Assembly: GCA_900545175.1 (NCBI GenBank)
Contig: UQYF01000048.1
Coordinates: 1 to 19,630 of the forward strand
Direction: 5' to 3'
From: an uncultured Eubacteriales bacterium
Lineage (GTDB): Bacteria; Bacillota; Clostridia; Lachnospirales; Lachnospiraceae
DNA length: 19,630 nt
A program made the translations under genes and the position numbers. This document shows positions 6,769 through 14,459 of the stretch, piece after piece; within the stretch, counting starts at the first letter, position 1; every line of letters starts with the position of its first letter. Below the pieces are notes generated by a model. The model made no database searches, was not told the origin of the DNA, and saw only the letters and a program-made list of their open reading frames with translations.

Positions 6769-7779
6769 ATGGGAAAATATAGATATAATATAGATGGAGA
6801 ATTCAGCACAAGAAGGCAGTGGCACGCCAGGAACAGAAGAAAGAACAAAAGAGAAAATTCAATAAAAAAGCTGTTTATAATTTTTTTGCTTTTTTTAATA
6901 TTGCTAGCGGCTGTATTTTGTGTTATTTTATTTGTTGTGAGAAAAAATGAAAAAGAGGATGACAGCTTTTCGACATCCGGTGAAATAGGGAATGTGGATT
7001 CAAGCGGCTTAGAGGATGTTCCATCCGGCAGTGATGGCTCAGATAATCAGACGGATGATAAGCAGCCTGTATCGGATGAAGCGGCAGACAGTGCCAACAA
7101 GGATGAGGATGCATTTTCACTTGAAAGGACTATGCTTTCACATGGAAATAAGGTTGTTTATCTCACATTTGATGATGGACCGAGTCATAATACGGACAGA
7201 ATACTCGATATACTGAATCAGTATTGCATAAAGGCAACATTTTTTACTGTCGGCAAGACCGGCAGCGAATATGAGAGTGTATATAATAGGATACTTCAGG
7301 AAGGACATACCTTGGGAATGCACTCTTATTCACATGACTATAAGCTTATTTACAGTTCGGTTGATGCATTTGATGAAGATTTCAAGAAGATAAAGGAACA
7401 CATTAAGTCCGTCACAGGCTATGAACCGGTATTCTACAGATTTCCCGGAGGCTCAAGTAATGATGTGAGCGGGATTCCGATGGAGAATTTTATCAAGTAT
7501 CTTAACGATAATAATATAAAATATTTTGATTGGAATGCTTCGGCAGGCGATGCGGAAGGGAAGAATTTATCAGCGGAGGACATGATTGAGAATATTCTTA
7601 AGGATGTCAGGAAAACGGATGTCAGTGTAGTATTGATGCATGATTCGGATGCACATGGAACTACAGTTGATATGCTCCCGGAGCTGATAGACAGTCTGCT
7701 TGATTTAGGCGCGGTTATGCTGCCTATCACAGATACATCAACTTTGATACAGCATGTCGAGGCTGACAGTATAAAATAA
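6769..7779 (+). CDS. Membrane-anchored NodB-type polysaccharide deacetylase
   Basis: A 336-residue protein: a very basic N-terminus, one transmembrane segment (about 35-57), an acidic Ser/Asp-rich linker (about 60-115), and an extracellular NodB domain to the end. Family motifs are all visible: T-F-D-D-G-P-S with D135 and D136, H185-S-Y-S-H189 for metal binding, R224-F-P-G-G, Y-F-D-W, and L-M-H-D at 289-292. Such enzymes use a divalent metal to remove N-acetyl groups from GlcNAc or MurNAc in peptidoglycan or other glycans, often giving lysozyme resistance; the exact substrate is not decidable here. The start is supported by AGGAGA eight bases upstream. It has its own promoter and is followed 27 bases later by pyrH, so it may feed transcription into the large cluster. 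Confidence 0.9.
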   Translation: MGKYRYNIDGEFSTRRQWHARNRRKNKRENSIKKLFIIFLLFLILLAAVFCVILFVVRKNEKEDDSFSTSGEIGNVDSSGLEDVPSGSDGSDNQTDDKQPVSDEAADSANKDEDAFSLERTMLSHGNKVVYLTFDDGPSHNTDRILDILNQYCIKATFFTVGKTGSEYESVYNRILQEGHTLGMHSYSHDYKLIYSSVDAFDEDFKKIKEHIKSVTGYEPVFYRFPGGSSNDVSGIPMENFIKYLNDNNIKYFDWNASAGDAEGKNLSAEDMIENILKDVRKTDVSVVLMHDSDAHGTTVDMLPELIDSLLDLGAVMLPITDTSTLIQHVEADSIK

Positions 7780-7806
7780 AAATAACAAATGGAGAGTAAT
7801 AAGATT

Positions 7807-8508
7807 ATGAAGCTTGACAGAATTATGTTAAAATTAAGCGGTGAGGCACTTGCCGGTGATAAGAAGACAGGTTTTGACGAGGCTACGGTGCTTGGGATTG
7901 CACAGCAGGTGAAGAAGGTTTCGGCGCTTGGGAAAGAGATAGGAATAGTAATCGGTGGAGGCAATTTCTGGAGAGGACGTTCCAGTGAGAACATGGACAG
8001 AACCAAAGCAGACCAGATTGGAATGCTTGCAACGATTATGAACTGCATATATGTTTCAGAGATGTTCCGCAGTGTCGGACTTGAGACAGAGATATTGACA
8101 CCTTTTGCATGTGGCTCGATGACGAAGCTTTTCTCTAAGGATATTGCAAACGAGTGCTTTAAACAGGGAAAGATTGTTTTCTTTGCGGGCGGAACAGGTC
8201 ATCCGTATTTCTCAACGGACACAGGTATTGTACTTCGTGCTATTGAGATGGAAGCAGATGCGATACTTCTTGCAAAAGCTATAGATGGTGTATATGACAG
8301 CGATCCGAAGCTTAATCCGGATGCTAAGAAGTTCGATAAGCTTTCTATCGGGGAGGTTGTTGACAGACAGCTTGGAGTAATAGACATGACAGCTTCTGTT
8401 ATGTGCATGGAGAACAAGATGCCCCTTGTTATCTTTGGACTTAACGAGGAGAATAGCATTGTAAATACCGTTGACGGAAAGATTAATGGCACAGTTGTAA
8501 CAGCATAG
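7807..8508 (+). CDS. pyrH: Uridylate kinase (UMP kinase)
   Basis: A 233-residue amino acid kinase-fold enzyme that phosphorylates UMP to UDP, usually a hexamer controlled by GTP and UTP. Signatures are L-K-L-S-G-E-A-L-A-G near the start, I-G-I-V-I-G-G-G-N-F-W-R-G for nucleotide binding, F-A-G-G-T-G-H-P-Y-F-S-T-D-T in the middle, and D-G-V-Y-D-S-D-P-K. The frame is also open from an ATG at 7789, but that ATG has no ribosome binding site. The one at 7807 has GGAGAG at 7791-7796, rather far (about ten bases), and gives the usual N-terminus. It heads the pyrH-frr pair. Confidence 0.94.
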   Translation: MKLDRIMLKLSGEALAGDKKTGFDEATVLGIAQQVKKVSALGKEIGIVIGGGNFWRGRSSENMDRTKADQIGMLATIMNCIYVSEMFRSVGLETEILTPFACGSMTKLFSKDIANECFKQGKIVFFAGGTGHPYFSTDTGIVLRAIEMEADAILLAKAIDGVYDSDPKLNPDAKKFDKLSIGEVVDRQLGVIDMTASVMCMENKMPLVIFGLNEENSIVNTVDGKINGTVVTA

Positions 8509-8604
8509 CAAGCTAAGAAAAGTAAATGCATATGGATTGAAGGCTGTAATTTGACCGGGTTCATACGCATTCAATATATTATATTAAAATATTTGGAGGA
8601 CAAT

Positions 8605-9156
8605 ATGGCAGACATTAAAGAATTCGAAGAGAAGATGAGTAAGACGATTGATACATTGCTTGAGGATTATGCTACAATCAGAGCAGGAAGAGCTAATCCG
8701 CATATCCTTGATAAGATCAGAGTTGACTATTGGGGAACACCTACACCGCTTCAGCAGGTTGCCAATGTTTCTGTGCCTGAGGCAAGGATGATTCAGATTC
8801 AGCCATGGGAGTCAAGCCTTATAAAGGAAATTGAGAAGATGATTCTCGTATCGGATATTGGCATAACGCCTACTAACGATGGCAAGGTTATCCGTCTTAT
8901 TTTCCCTGAGCTTACAGAAGACAGACGTAAAGAGATTGTAAAGGATATCAAGAAGAAGGGTGAAAATGCCAAGGTTGCTGTAAGAAATGTCAGAAGAGAT
9001 GCCAATGATTTCTTCAAGAAGCAGAACAAGGACAATCTCATTTCTGAGGATGAGTATAAGAACATTGAGGAAGATGTTCAGAAGCTTACAGACAAGTACA
9101 TCGCTGAGATCGATAAGGCTGTAGAAGCTAAGTCTAAGGAGATTCTTACTGTTTAG
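8605..9156 (+). CDS. frr: Ribosome recycling factor
   Basis: A 183-residue protein of normal length. With EF-G it splits the post-termination ribosome so that subunits can be reused. It shows the family segments T-I-R-A-G-R-A-N-P near residue 25, D-Y-W-G-T-P-T-P-L, the Q-P-W-E-S loop, and the basic helix V-A-V-R-N-V-R-R-D-A-N. The start at 8605 is fixed by GGAGGA (8595-8600) and by homology; an 18-codon open extension upstream has no support. It lies 96 bases after pyrH, the common bacterial order, and is followed by hairpins that may separate it from uppS. Confidence 0.96.
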   Translation: MADIKEFEEKMSKTIDTLLEDYATIRAGRANPHILDKIRVDYWGTPTPLQQVANVSVPEARMIQIQPWESSLIKEIEKMILVSDIGITPTNDGKVIRLIFPELTEDRRKEIVKDIKKKGENAKVAVRNVRRDANDFFKKQNKDNLISEDEYKNIEEDVQKLTDKYIAEIDKAVEAKSKEILTV

Positions 9157-9178
9157 GAATCGATACCGGGAATATATA

Positions 9179-9219
9179 AGGCTGTTACGGATGCATCATA
9201 CATCGGTGACAGCCTGTTT
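9179..9219 (+). terminator. Hairpin after frr, possible partial terminator
   Basis: AGGCTGT (9179-9185) pairs with ACAGCCT (9209-9215). Inside, ACGGATG and CATCGGT continue the stem with one mismatch. GTTTTGTG follows, a short T-run. It could terminate part of the transcription from pyrH-frr or serve as a processing or stability element. Confidence 0.5.
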
Positions 9220-9227
9220 TGTGTAAT

Positions 9228-9272
9228 AGGAAATAATCATATTTTCCTGTTTGATTAATTTTTTTCAGGAGG
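9228..9272 (+). promoter_or_regulatory. Second hairpin overlapping the uppS translation-start region
   Basis: AGGAAA (9228-9233) pairs with TTTCCT (9243-9248). The same TTCCT could instead pair with the uppS ribosome binding site AGGAGG (9267-9272), so two alternative structures are possible, one leaving the site free and one covering it. No ligand-binding fold is recognised. Confidence 0.35.
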
Positions 9273-9277
9273 CACAA

Positions 9278-10012
9278 TTGGATACATTTAATGAGAAATT
9301 GGGAATGAACATACCAAATCATATTGCAGTAATATTGGACGGAAACGGAAGATGGGCTAAGAAGAGAATGATGCCGCGCAACTTTGGACATTCACAGGGC
9401 TGTAAGGTCATTGAGCAGACCTGCCGTGATATGGATGCCATAGGTGTTAAGTATTTTACTATATATGTTTTTTCGACAGAGAACTGGAAGCGCTCTGAGT
9501 CGGAGGTTACAGGACTTATGAAGCTTTTGAGAAACTATCTCACGGATTGCATTAAGAGGAGCAACAAGGACAATATGCGTGTGAGAATACTCGGAAGACG
9601 TGATGAATTGGCTAAGGACATTATAGATAAGATTGATGAGTTAGAGGAGGCTACGAAAAACAATACCGGCCTTAACTTCCAGATAGCGCTCAATTATGGT
9701 TCAAGAGATGAGATAACAAGAGCAGTGAGGGAGCTTACGAAGGAGTGCATTGAAAAGGGCATAGACCCGGATACAATCACCGAGGATATGATTGCGGCTC
9801 ATCTTGATACGAGGGATATACCGGATCCTGACTTCCTTATTAGGACGAGCGGTGAGAAGAGAATATCTAACTATCTTTTGTGGCAGTGCGCATATTCGGA
9901 ATTCGATTTTCCGGAAGTCCTCTGGCCTGATTTTAATATGGATTATCTCATCGAGGAGATAAAAAAATATAATAAAAGAGACCGTCGCTTTGGTGGTGTG
10001 AAGGAGGAATAG
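9278..10012 (+). CDS. uppS: Undecaprenyl diphosphate synthase (cis-prenyltransferase)
   Basis: A 244-residue enzyme that extends farnesyl diphosphate with isopentenyl units to make the C55 carrier lipid for peptidoglycan and other wall polymers; it acts at the cytoplasmic face of the membrane. It shows N-H-I-A-V-I-L-D-G-N-G-R-W-A with catalytic Asp21, the Y-V-F-S-T-E-N-W-K-R segment, and R-T-S-G-E-K-R-I-S-N-Y-L-L-W-Q from residue 189. I place the start at a TTG (9278) because a perfect AGGAGG lies five bases upstream (9267-9272). The ATG at 9305 has no good site and the TTG at 9251 precedes that site. The stop is one base before cdsA. Confidence 0.94.
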   Translation: MDTFNEKLGMNIPNHIAVILDGNGRWAKKRMMPRNFGHSQGCKVIEQTCRDMDAIGVKYFTIYVFSTENWKRSESEVTGLMKLLRNYLTDCIKRSNKDNMRVRILGRRDELAKDIIDKIDELEEATKNNTGLNFQIALNYGSRDEITRAVRELTKECIEKGIDPDTITEDMIAAHLDTRDIPDPDFLIRTSGEKRISNYLLWQCAYSEFDFPEVLWPDFNMDYLIEEIKKYNKRDRRFGGVKEE

Positions 10013-10013
10013 T

Positions 10014-10814
10014 ATGTTAGTCAGAATAGCCAGCGGAGCGGTGCTCACAGTTATAGTGGGAGCAGGTCTTATTTTTGGCGGGCCGTATCTGTTCCTTTTA
10101 ACGCTTGCCATATCATTAGTTGGCATGTTTGAGCTGTACAGGGTCTATGGCATTGAAAAGAGTGTTATAGGAATCATAGGCTATGTATTTGCTATAGCAT
10201 ATTATGCATGCATGTGGTCAGGACAGAATGAGTTCATGCTTCTGTGCCTTGCCGCAGGTCTTATATGCATAATGGCAGGGTATGTTGTTAAATTCCCTAA
10301 ATATAAGGCGGATCAGGCAGCGATGGGATTTTTTGCCCTGGTATATGTTGCGGTCATGATTTCTTTTATATATAGAATAAGGCTTCTGCCTGACGGAGCT
10401 TTCTATGTATGGCTTGTATTTATATGTTCATGGATTGCCGATACCTGTGCATATTTTGTAGGTGTCAAGTTCGGAAAGCATAAGATGACACCGGTGCTCA
10501 GCCCTAAGAAGTCCATTGAGGGTGCCATCGGTGGAATAATCGGACCGATGCTTATCGGAGGAATATACGGTGCTGTGATTAATTCAAGGATAAGCGTGAA
10601 TGCTCCTGTAGTATTTGCTGTAGCATGCGGAGTGGGCGCATTGATATCTATTATAGGTGATCTTGCTGCATCTGCAATCAAGAGAGACCATTCGGTGAAG
10701 GATTACGGAAAGCTTATACCGGGACATGGCGGTATTATGGACAGATTTGACAGCACGATTTTTACTGCACCTGTAGTGTATATTGTTATCGAGATATTCA
10801 GGGCTTTGAGCTGA
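10014..10814 (+). CDS. cdsA: Phosphatidate cytidylyltransferase (CDP-diacylglycerol synthase)
   Basis: A 266-residue, very hydrophobic membrane protein with about seven or eight membrane segments. It makes CDP-diacylglycerol from phosphatidate and CTP, the branch point for phospholipids. The C-terminal family signature is complete at 220-246: S-A-I-K-R-D, then V-K-D, then P-G-H-G-G-I-M-D-R-F-D, with the metal-binding aspartates. The ATG at 10014 uses the AGGAGG that forms the last codons of uppS, so the two are translationally coupled. It is followed after 16 bases by dxr. Confidence 0.95.
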   Translation: MLVRIASGAVLTVIVGAGLIFGGPYLFLLTLAISLVGMFELYRVYGIEKSVIGIIGYVFAIAYYACMWSGQNEFMLLCLAAGLICIMAGYVVKFPKYKADQAAMGFFALVYVAVMISFIYRIRLLPDGAFYVWLVFICSWIADTCAYFVGVKFGKHKMTPVLSPKKSIEGAIGGIIGPMLIGGIYGAVINSRISVNAPVVFAVACGVGALISIIGDLAASAIKRDHSVKDYGKLIPGHGGIMDRFDSTIFTAPVVYIVIEIFRALS

Positions 10815-10830
10815 TTTGGAGGTTATGAAG

Positions 10831-11976
10831 TTGAAAAATATATCAGTGCTTGGGTCTACCGGTTCTATAGGAACGCAGACTCTTGATGTGGCAAGAAAAA
10901 ACAGTGATATTAAGGTTGTGGCATTGTCAGCAGGAACGAATGTGGAGCTTCTTGAAAAACAGGTAAGGGAATTTCAACCATCATTTGTATCTATGGCGGA
11001 TGAAAAGACGCTTTCGGAATTGAAAGTGAGATTATCTGATATGTCAGGGATTGAGTACGGCTATGGCATGGATGGACTTATCCACGCTGCGACTATAAGC
11101 GGTGCAGAGATTGTTGTGACTGCCGTTGTCGGAATGATGGGAATAGTTCCGACTATAGAAGCTATAAATGCAGGCAAGGATATAGCGCTTGCTAACAAGG
11201 AGACACTTGTGACGGCAGGGCATATCATTATGAAGCTTGCAGCCGATAAGGGAGTAAGAATCTTACCTGTGGACAGTGAACACAGTGCGATATTCCAGTG
11301 TCTTAACGGAGAGCGTGAAAATAAGATACATAAGATACTCCTGACGGCATCCGGCGGCCCGTTCAGAGGCAGAACGATAGAACAGATGAAGAATATACAG
11401 GTTGAGGATGCATTAAAGCATCCTAACTGGACTATGGGAAGAAAGATAACGATAGATTCCTCAACTATGGTCAATAAAGGACTCGAAGTGATGGAGGCAA
11501 GATGGCTGTTCGGAGTTGAGCTTAATCAGGTTCAGGTTGTTGTACAGCCGCAGAGCGTCATACATTCTATGGTGGAATTTGAGGATGGCGCCGTTATGGC
11601 ACAGCTTGGGACACCTGATATGAGGCTTCCTATTCAATATGCGCTTTACTATCCTGAAAGACGTTTCCTTGATACGCAGCATCTTGATTTTTGGAAACTT
11701 AGACAGATTACATTCGAGGAACCAGATATGGAGAATTTTAGAGGACTTGCCCTTGCTTATGAAGCAGGAAGAAGAGGCGGAAATGTTCCTACTATGTTCA
11801 ATGCGGCAAATGAGCTTGCGGTTGCCATGTTCCTTGACAGAAAAATAAAATATCTTGATATTATTGATATAATAGAACAAACTATGACTAACATAGAATA
11901 TATTGATAATCCTGATGTCAAGCAGATTCTTGACACGGAAGCGGCTGCTTACGAATATATAAGAAGCCGGTACTAA
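10831..11976 (+). CDS. dxr: 1-deoxy-D-xylulose 5-phosphate reductoisomerase
   Basis: A 381-residue enzyme of the methylerythritol-phosphate pathway, converting DXP to MEP with NADPH; it is the target of fosmidomycin. Visible are the nucleotide-binding G-S-T-G-S-I-G at 8-14, A-L-A-N-K-E-T-L-V, the metal ligands D148 and E150 in D-S-E-H-S-A-I-F-Q, and N-K-G-L-E-V-M-E-A. I choose the TTG at 10831: GGAGG (10818-10822) is eight bases ahead of it but only two bases ahead of the ATG at 10825, too close to use. The resulting M-K-N-I-S-V-L-G start is typical of the family. It sits with uppS and ispG, giving a local isoprenoid group. Confidence 0.95.
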   Translation: MKNISVLGSTGSIGTQTLDVARKNSDIKVVALSAGTNVELLEKQVREFQPSFVSMADEKTLSELKVRLSDMSGIEYGYGMDGLIHAATISGAEIVVTAVVGMMGIVPTIEAINAGKDIALANKETLVTAGHIIMKLAADKGVRILPVDSEHSAIFQCLNGERENKIHKILLTASGGPFRGRTIEQMKNIQVEDALKHPNWTMGRKITIDSSTMVNKGLEVMEARWLFGVELNQVQVVVQPQSVIHSMVEFEDGAVMAQLGTPDMRLPIQYALYYPERRFLDTQHLDFWKLRQITFEEPDMENFRGLALAYEAGRRGGNVPTMFNAANELAVAMFLDRKIKYLDIIDIIEQTMTNIEYIDNPDVKQILDTEAAAYEYIRSRY

Positions 11977-11999
11977 ATCTTCAAGGGGAGGATTATAAC

Positions 12000-13295
12000 T
12001 TGAACATTATTATTGCGATTATTATTCTAAGTATTATAGTAATCATTCATGAGCTTGGTCATTTTATTGTGGCGAAAGCAAATGGAATAGCAGTGAGTGA
12101 GTTTGCATTGGGACTGGGACCTACAATACTTAAGTTTAAGAAAAAAGGGACACTTTTTTCGCTCAAGCTCCTGCCGTTTGGTGGTGCATGCATTATGGCA
12201 GGTGAGGACGGAAATGAGGACGGTATAAGTGCGATTGACAAGGATAAGCTCTTTGCTTCTAAGTCTGTATGGCGGAGAATATCTGTGATAGCAGCCGGAC
12301 CTATATTCAATTTTATACTTGCCTTTATCATGGCAGTGTTTATCATAGGAAGTATAGGATACGACCCTTGTAAGCTCTACTCTGTCACAGAGGGAAGTGC
12401 TGCCGATGAAGCCGGACTTGAAGAAGGGGATGTCATCACTTCGGTCAATGGAAAAAAGATACATTTTTATAAAGAATACAGTCTCTACTATCAGCTTCAC
12501 ACTGGAAAGACATTAAATATAACTTATGAGCGCGATGGAGTGAAATATGACACGAAGGTCGTGCCTGAGTACATTGAGGAAGATGTATATCAGCTTGGAG
12601 TATATCTTGGTGAAAATGCGGTTATCTCAGGGCTTACCGAGACAGGTGCGGCTGCGCTTGCAGGATTTAAGGTTAACGATCAGATAATTCAGGTGAACGG
12701 GGCGGCAATAAAGACAACGGACGAAGCAATCTCGGTTATAAGAAACTGTGGTGGCGGCAAGATTAATGTTGCGGTTTTCAGAGATGGCGAAGTTGTCGAT
12801 TTATCGGTGACACCTGTGCTTGCACACAACGCATATTATCAGACAGGTATGTCTTTTTCGGCGGCGAGAGTGAAAGTAAATCCGATACGCACATTAAAAT
12901 ATGGCGCTATCGAGGTTAAATACTGGATTGACACAGTTTTTGAGAGCCTTAAAATGCTTGTGACAGGAAAAGTTACCAAGGATGACGTGGCAGGCCCGGT
13001 AGGTATTGTGTCCGCAATAAGCAATGTGGTTGAGCAGAGTAAGCCGGATGGCATATTTTACGTTATTCTGAATCTTGCCAACTGGATAGTCATGATCAGT
13101 GCGAATCTCGGAGTCATGAATCTGCTGCCTATCCCGGCGCTTGACGGAGGAAGACTTTTGTTCCTGCTTATTGAGGCTGTAAGAGGCAAGCCTGTTGACC
13201 AGAAGAAGGAGGGCATGGTGCACCTTATAGGAATGGCACTTCTTATGCTTTTGATGTTCCTTATCTTATTCAACGATATTTCTAAGCTGTTCTAG
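12000..13295 (+). CDS. rseP: Site-2 protease of the RseP/RasP family with two PDZ domains
   Basis: A 431-residue intramembrane zinc metalloprotease. H17-E18-L-G-H21 is in the first membrane segment, and the second zinc ligand D382 is in L-L-P-I-P-A-L-D-G-G-R. Such proteases finish regulated intramembrane proteolysis of anti-sigma factors and clear signal-peptide remnants. Two PDZ-like units lie between the catalytic segments: one around 128-190 (E-A-G-L-E-E-G-D-V-I-T-S-V-N-G) and one around 205-270 (L-A-G-F-K-V-N-D-Q-I-I-Q-V-N-G). E. coli RseP also has two, while B. subtilis RasP, from memory, has one. The TTG start at 12000 has GGGGAGG at 11985-11991, eight bases ahead; no ATG is near. Its substrate is unknown; no anti-sigma gene is in the window. 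Confidence 0.94.
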   Translation: MNIIIAIIILSIIVIIHELGHFIVAKANGIAVSEFALGLGPTILKFKKKGTLFSLKLLPFGGACIMAGEDGNEDGISAIDKDKLFASKSVWRRISVIAAGPIFNFILAFIMAVFIIGSIGYDPCKLYSVTEGSAADEAGLEEGDVITSVNGKKIHFYKEYSLYYQLHTGKTLNITYERDGVKYDTKVVPEYIEEDVYQLGVYLGENAVISGLTETGAAALAGFKVNDQIIQVNGAAIKTTDEAISVIRNCGGGKINVAVFRDGEVVDLSVTPVLAHNAYYQTGMSFSAARVKVNPIRTLKYGAIEVKYWIDTVFESLKMLVTGKVTKDDVAGPVGIVSAISNVVEQSKPDGIFYVILNLANWIVMISANLGVMNLLPIPALDGGRLLFLLIEAVRGKPVDQKKEGMVHLIGMALLMLLMFLILFNDISKLF

Positions 13296-13369
13296 GTGAT
13301 GCACTGGCAGCAGATAATATATGAGATTATTACAGTAATATTGTTATGACAAGATTATATGGAGGGCTT

Positions 13370-14452
13370 ATGAGAAGCTTTGACGGTTCAATTCAGAGAA
13401 AAAATACAAGAGTGGTAAATATTGGCGGAGTGCTTATAGGAGGAAATAATCCTATTGCAATCCAGTCGATGACCAACACAAAGACGGAGGATGTGTCCGC
13501 TACAGTCAATCAGATTTTAAGACTTGAGGAGGCAGGCTGTGAGATAATAAGATGTGCGGTTCCTACAATGGAGGCTGCCGAGGCGATTGGAGAGATAAAG
13601 AAGAGAGTGCATATTCCGGTTGTCGCCGATATACATTTTGACTACCGCCTTGCTATAGCTGCAATGGAGAACGGCGTTGACAAGATACGCATAAATCCGG
13701 GAAATATCGGAAGTCCGGAGAGAATAAAGGCGGTTGTGGATGCAGCTAAGGAAAGGAACATTCCAATCCGTGTAGGTGTGAACTCAGGTTCGCTTGAAAA
13801 AAATCTTGTTGAAAAGTATGGCGGTGTGACAGCGGAAGGTATTGTTGAGAGTGCGCTCGACAAGGTGAAGATAATCGAGGATATGGGTTATGACAATCTG
13901 GTAATCAGCATCAAATCATCCGATGTCATGATGTGCGTGAAGGCACATGAGCTTATATCGGAAAAGACTGGTTATCCTCTGCATGTAGGAATCACAGAGT
14001 CGGGAACAGTTATGACAGGAAGCATCAAGTCGGCTGTAGGACTCGGACTTATTCTTGGGCAGGGAATAGGCGATACGATAAGAGTATCTCTCACAGGCGA
14101 CCCTGTTGAGGAGATAAAGGCGGCAAAGACAATTCTGAAAACTCTCGGAATAAGACAGAGCGGAATAGAGATTGTCTCATGCCCGACATGCGGAAGAACC
14201 AGTATTGACCTTATAGGGCTTGCACAAAAGGTAGAAAAGCTTGCTGCCGATTATGACAACCTGAATCTCAAGCTCGCAGTTATGGGATGTGTTGTAAATG
14301 GACCGGGTGAGGCAAGAGAGGCTGACCTTGGCGTTGCGGGAGGCAAAGGAGAAGGTATACTTATAAAGAAGGGCGAAGTAGTAAAGAAGATGCCGGAGGC
14401 AGAGCTTTTGTCCGCTCTTAAATATGAGCTTGATCATTGGAAGGAAAAGTGA
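13370..14452 (+). CDS. ispG: 4-hydroxy-3-methylbut-2-en-1-yl diphosphate synthase
   Basis: A 360-residue iron-sulfur enzyme for the penultimate step of the methylerythritol-phosphate pathway (MEcPP to HMBPP). The [4Fe-4S] ligands are visible as C271 and C274 in S-C-P-T-C-G-R-T, C307 in G-C-V-V-N-G-P-G-E, and E314. The N-terminal TIM barrel begins with I-Q-S-M-T-N-T-K-T and V-A-D-I-H-F-D. This is the short bacterial form without an insert domain. The ATG at 13370 is preferred over one eight codons upstream because GGAGGG (13361-13366) sits just ahead. In B. subtilis the comparable position between rasP and polC is held by proS, so ispG here reflects the clostridial arrangement. polC starts seven bases after the stop. 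Confidence 0.96.
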   Translation: MRSFDGSIQRKNTRVVNIGGVLIGGNNPIAIQSMTNTKTEDVSATVNQILRLEEAGCEIIRCAVPTMEAAEAIGEIKKRVHIPVVADIHFDYRLAIAAMENGVDKIRINPGNIGSPERIKAVVDAAKERNIPIRVGVNSGSLEKNLVEKYGGVTAEGIVESALDKVKIIEDMGYDNLVISIKSSDVMMCVKAHELISEKTGYPLHVGITESGTVMTGSIKSAVGLGLILGQGIGDTIRVSLTGDPVEEIKAAKTILKTLGIRQSGIEIVSCPTCGRTSIDLIGLAQKVEKLAADYDNLNLKLAVMGCVVNGPGEAREADLGVAGGKGEGILIKKGEVVKKMPEAELLSALKYELDHWKEK

Positions 14453-14459
14453 AAGACAG

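Noticed and set aside
12144..12157. AAAGGGACACTTTT inside rseP, identical to part of the inverted repeat at 92-105
   Set aside because: A 14-base match is expected about once by chance in a window this size, and in rseP it encodes an ordinary segment (K-K-G-T-L-F) that aligns with the family.
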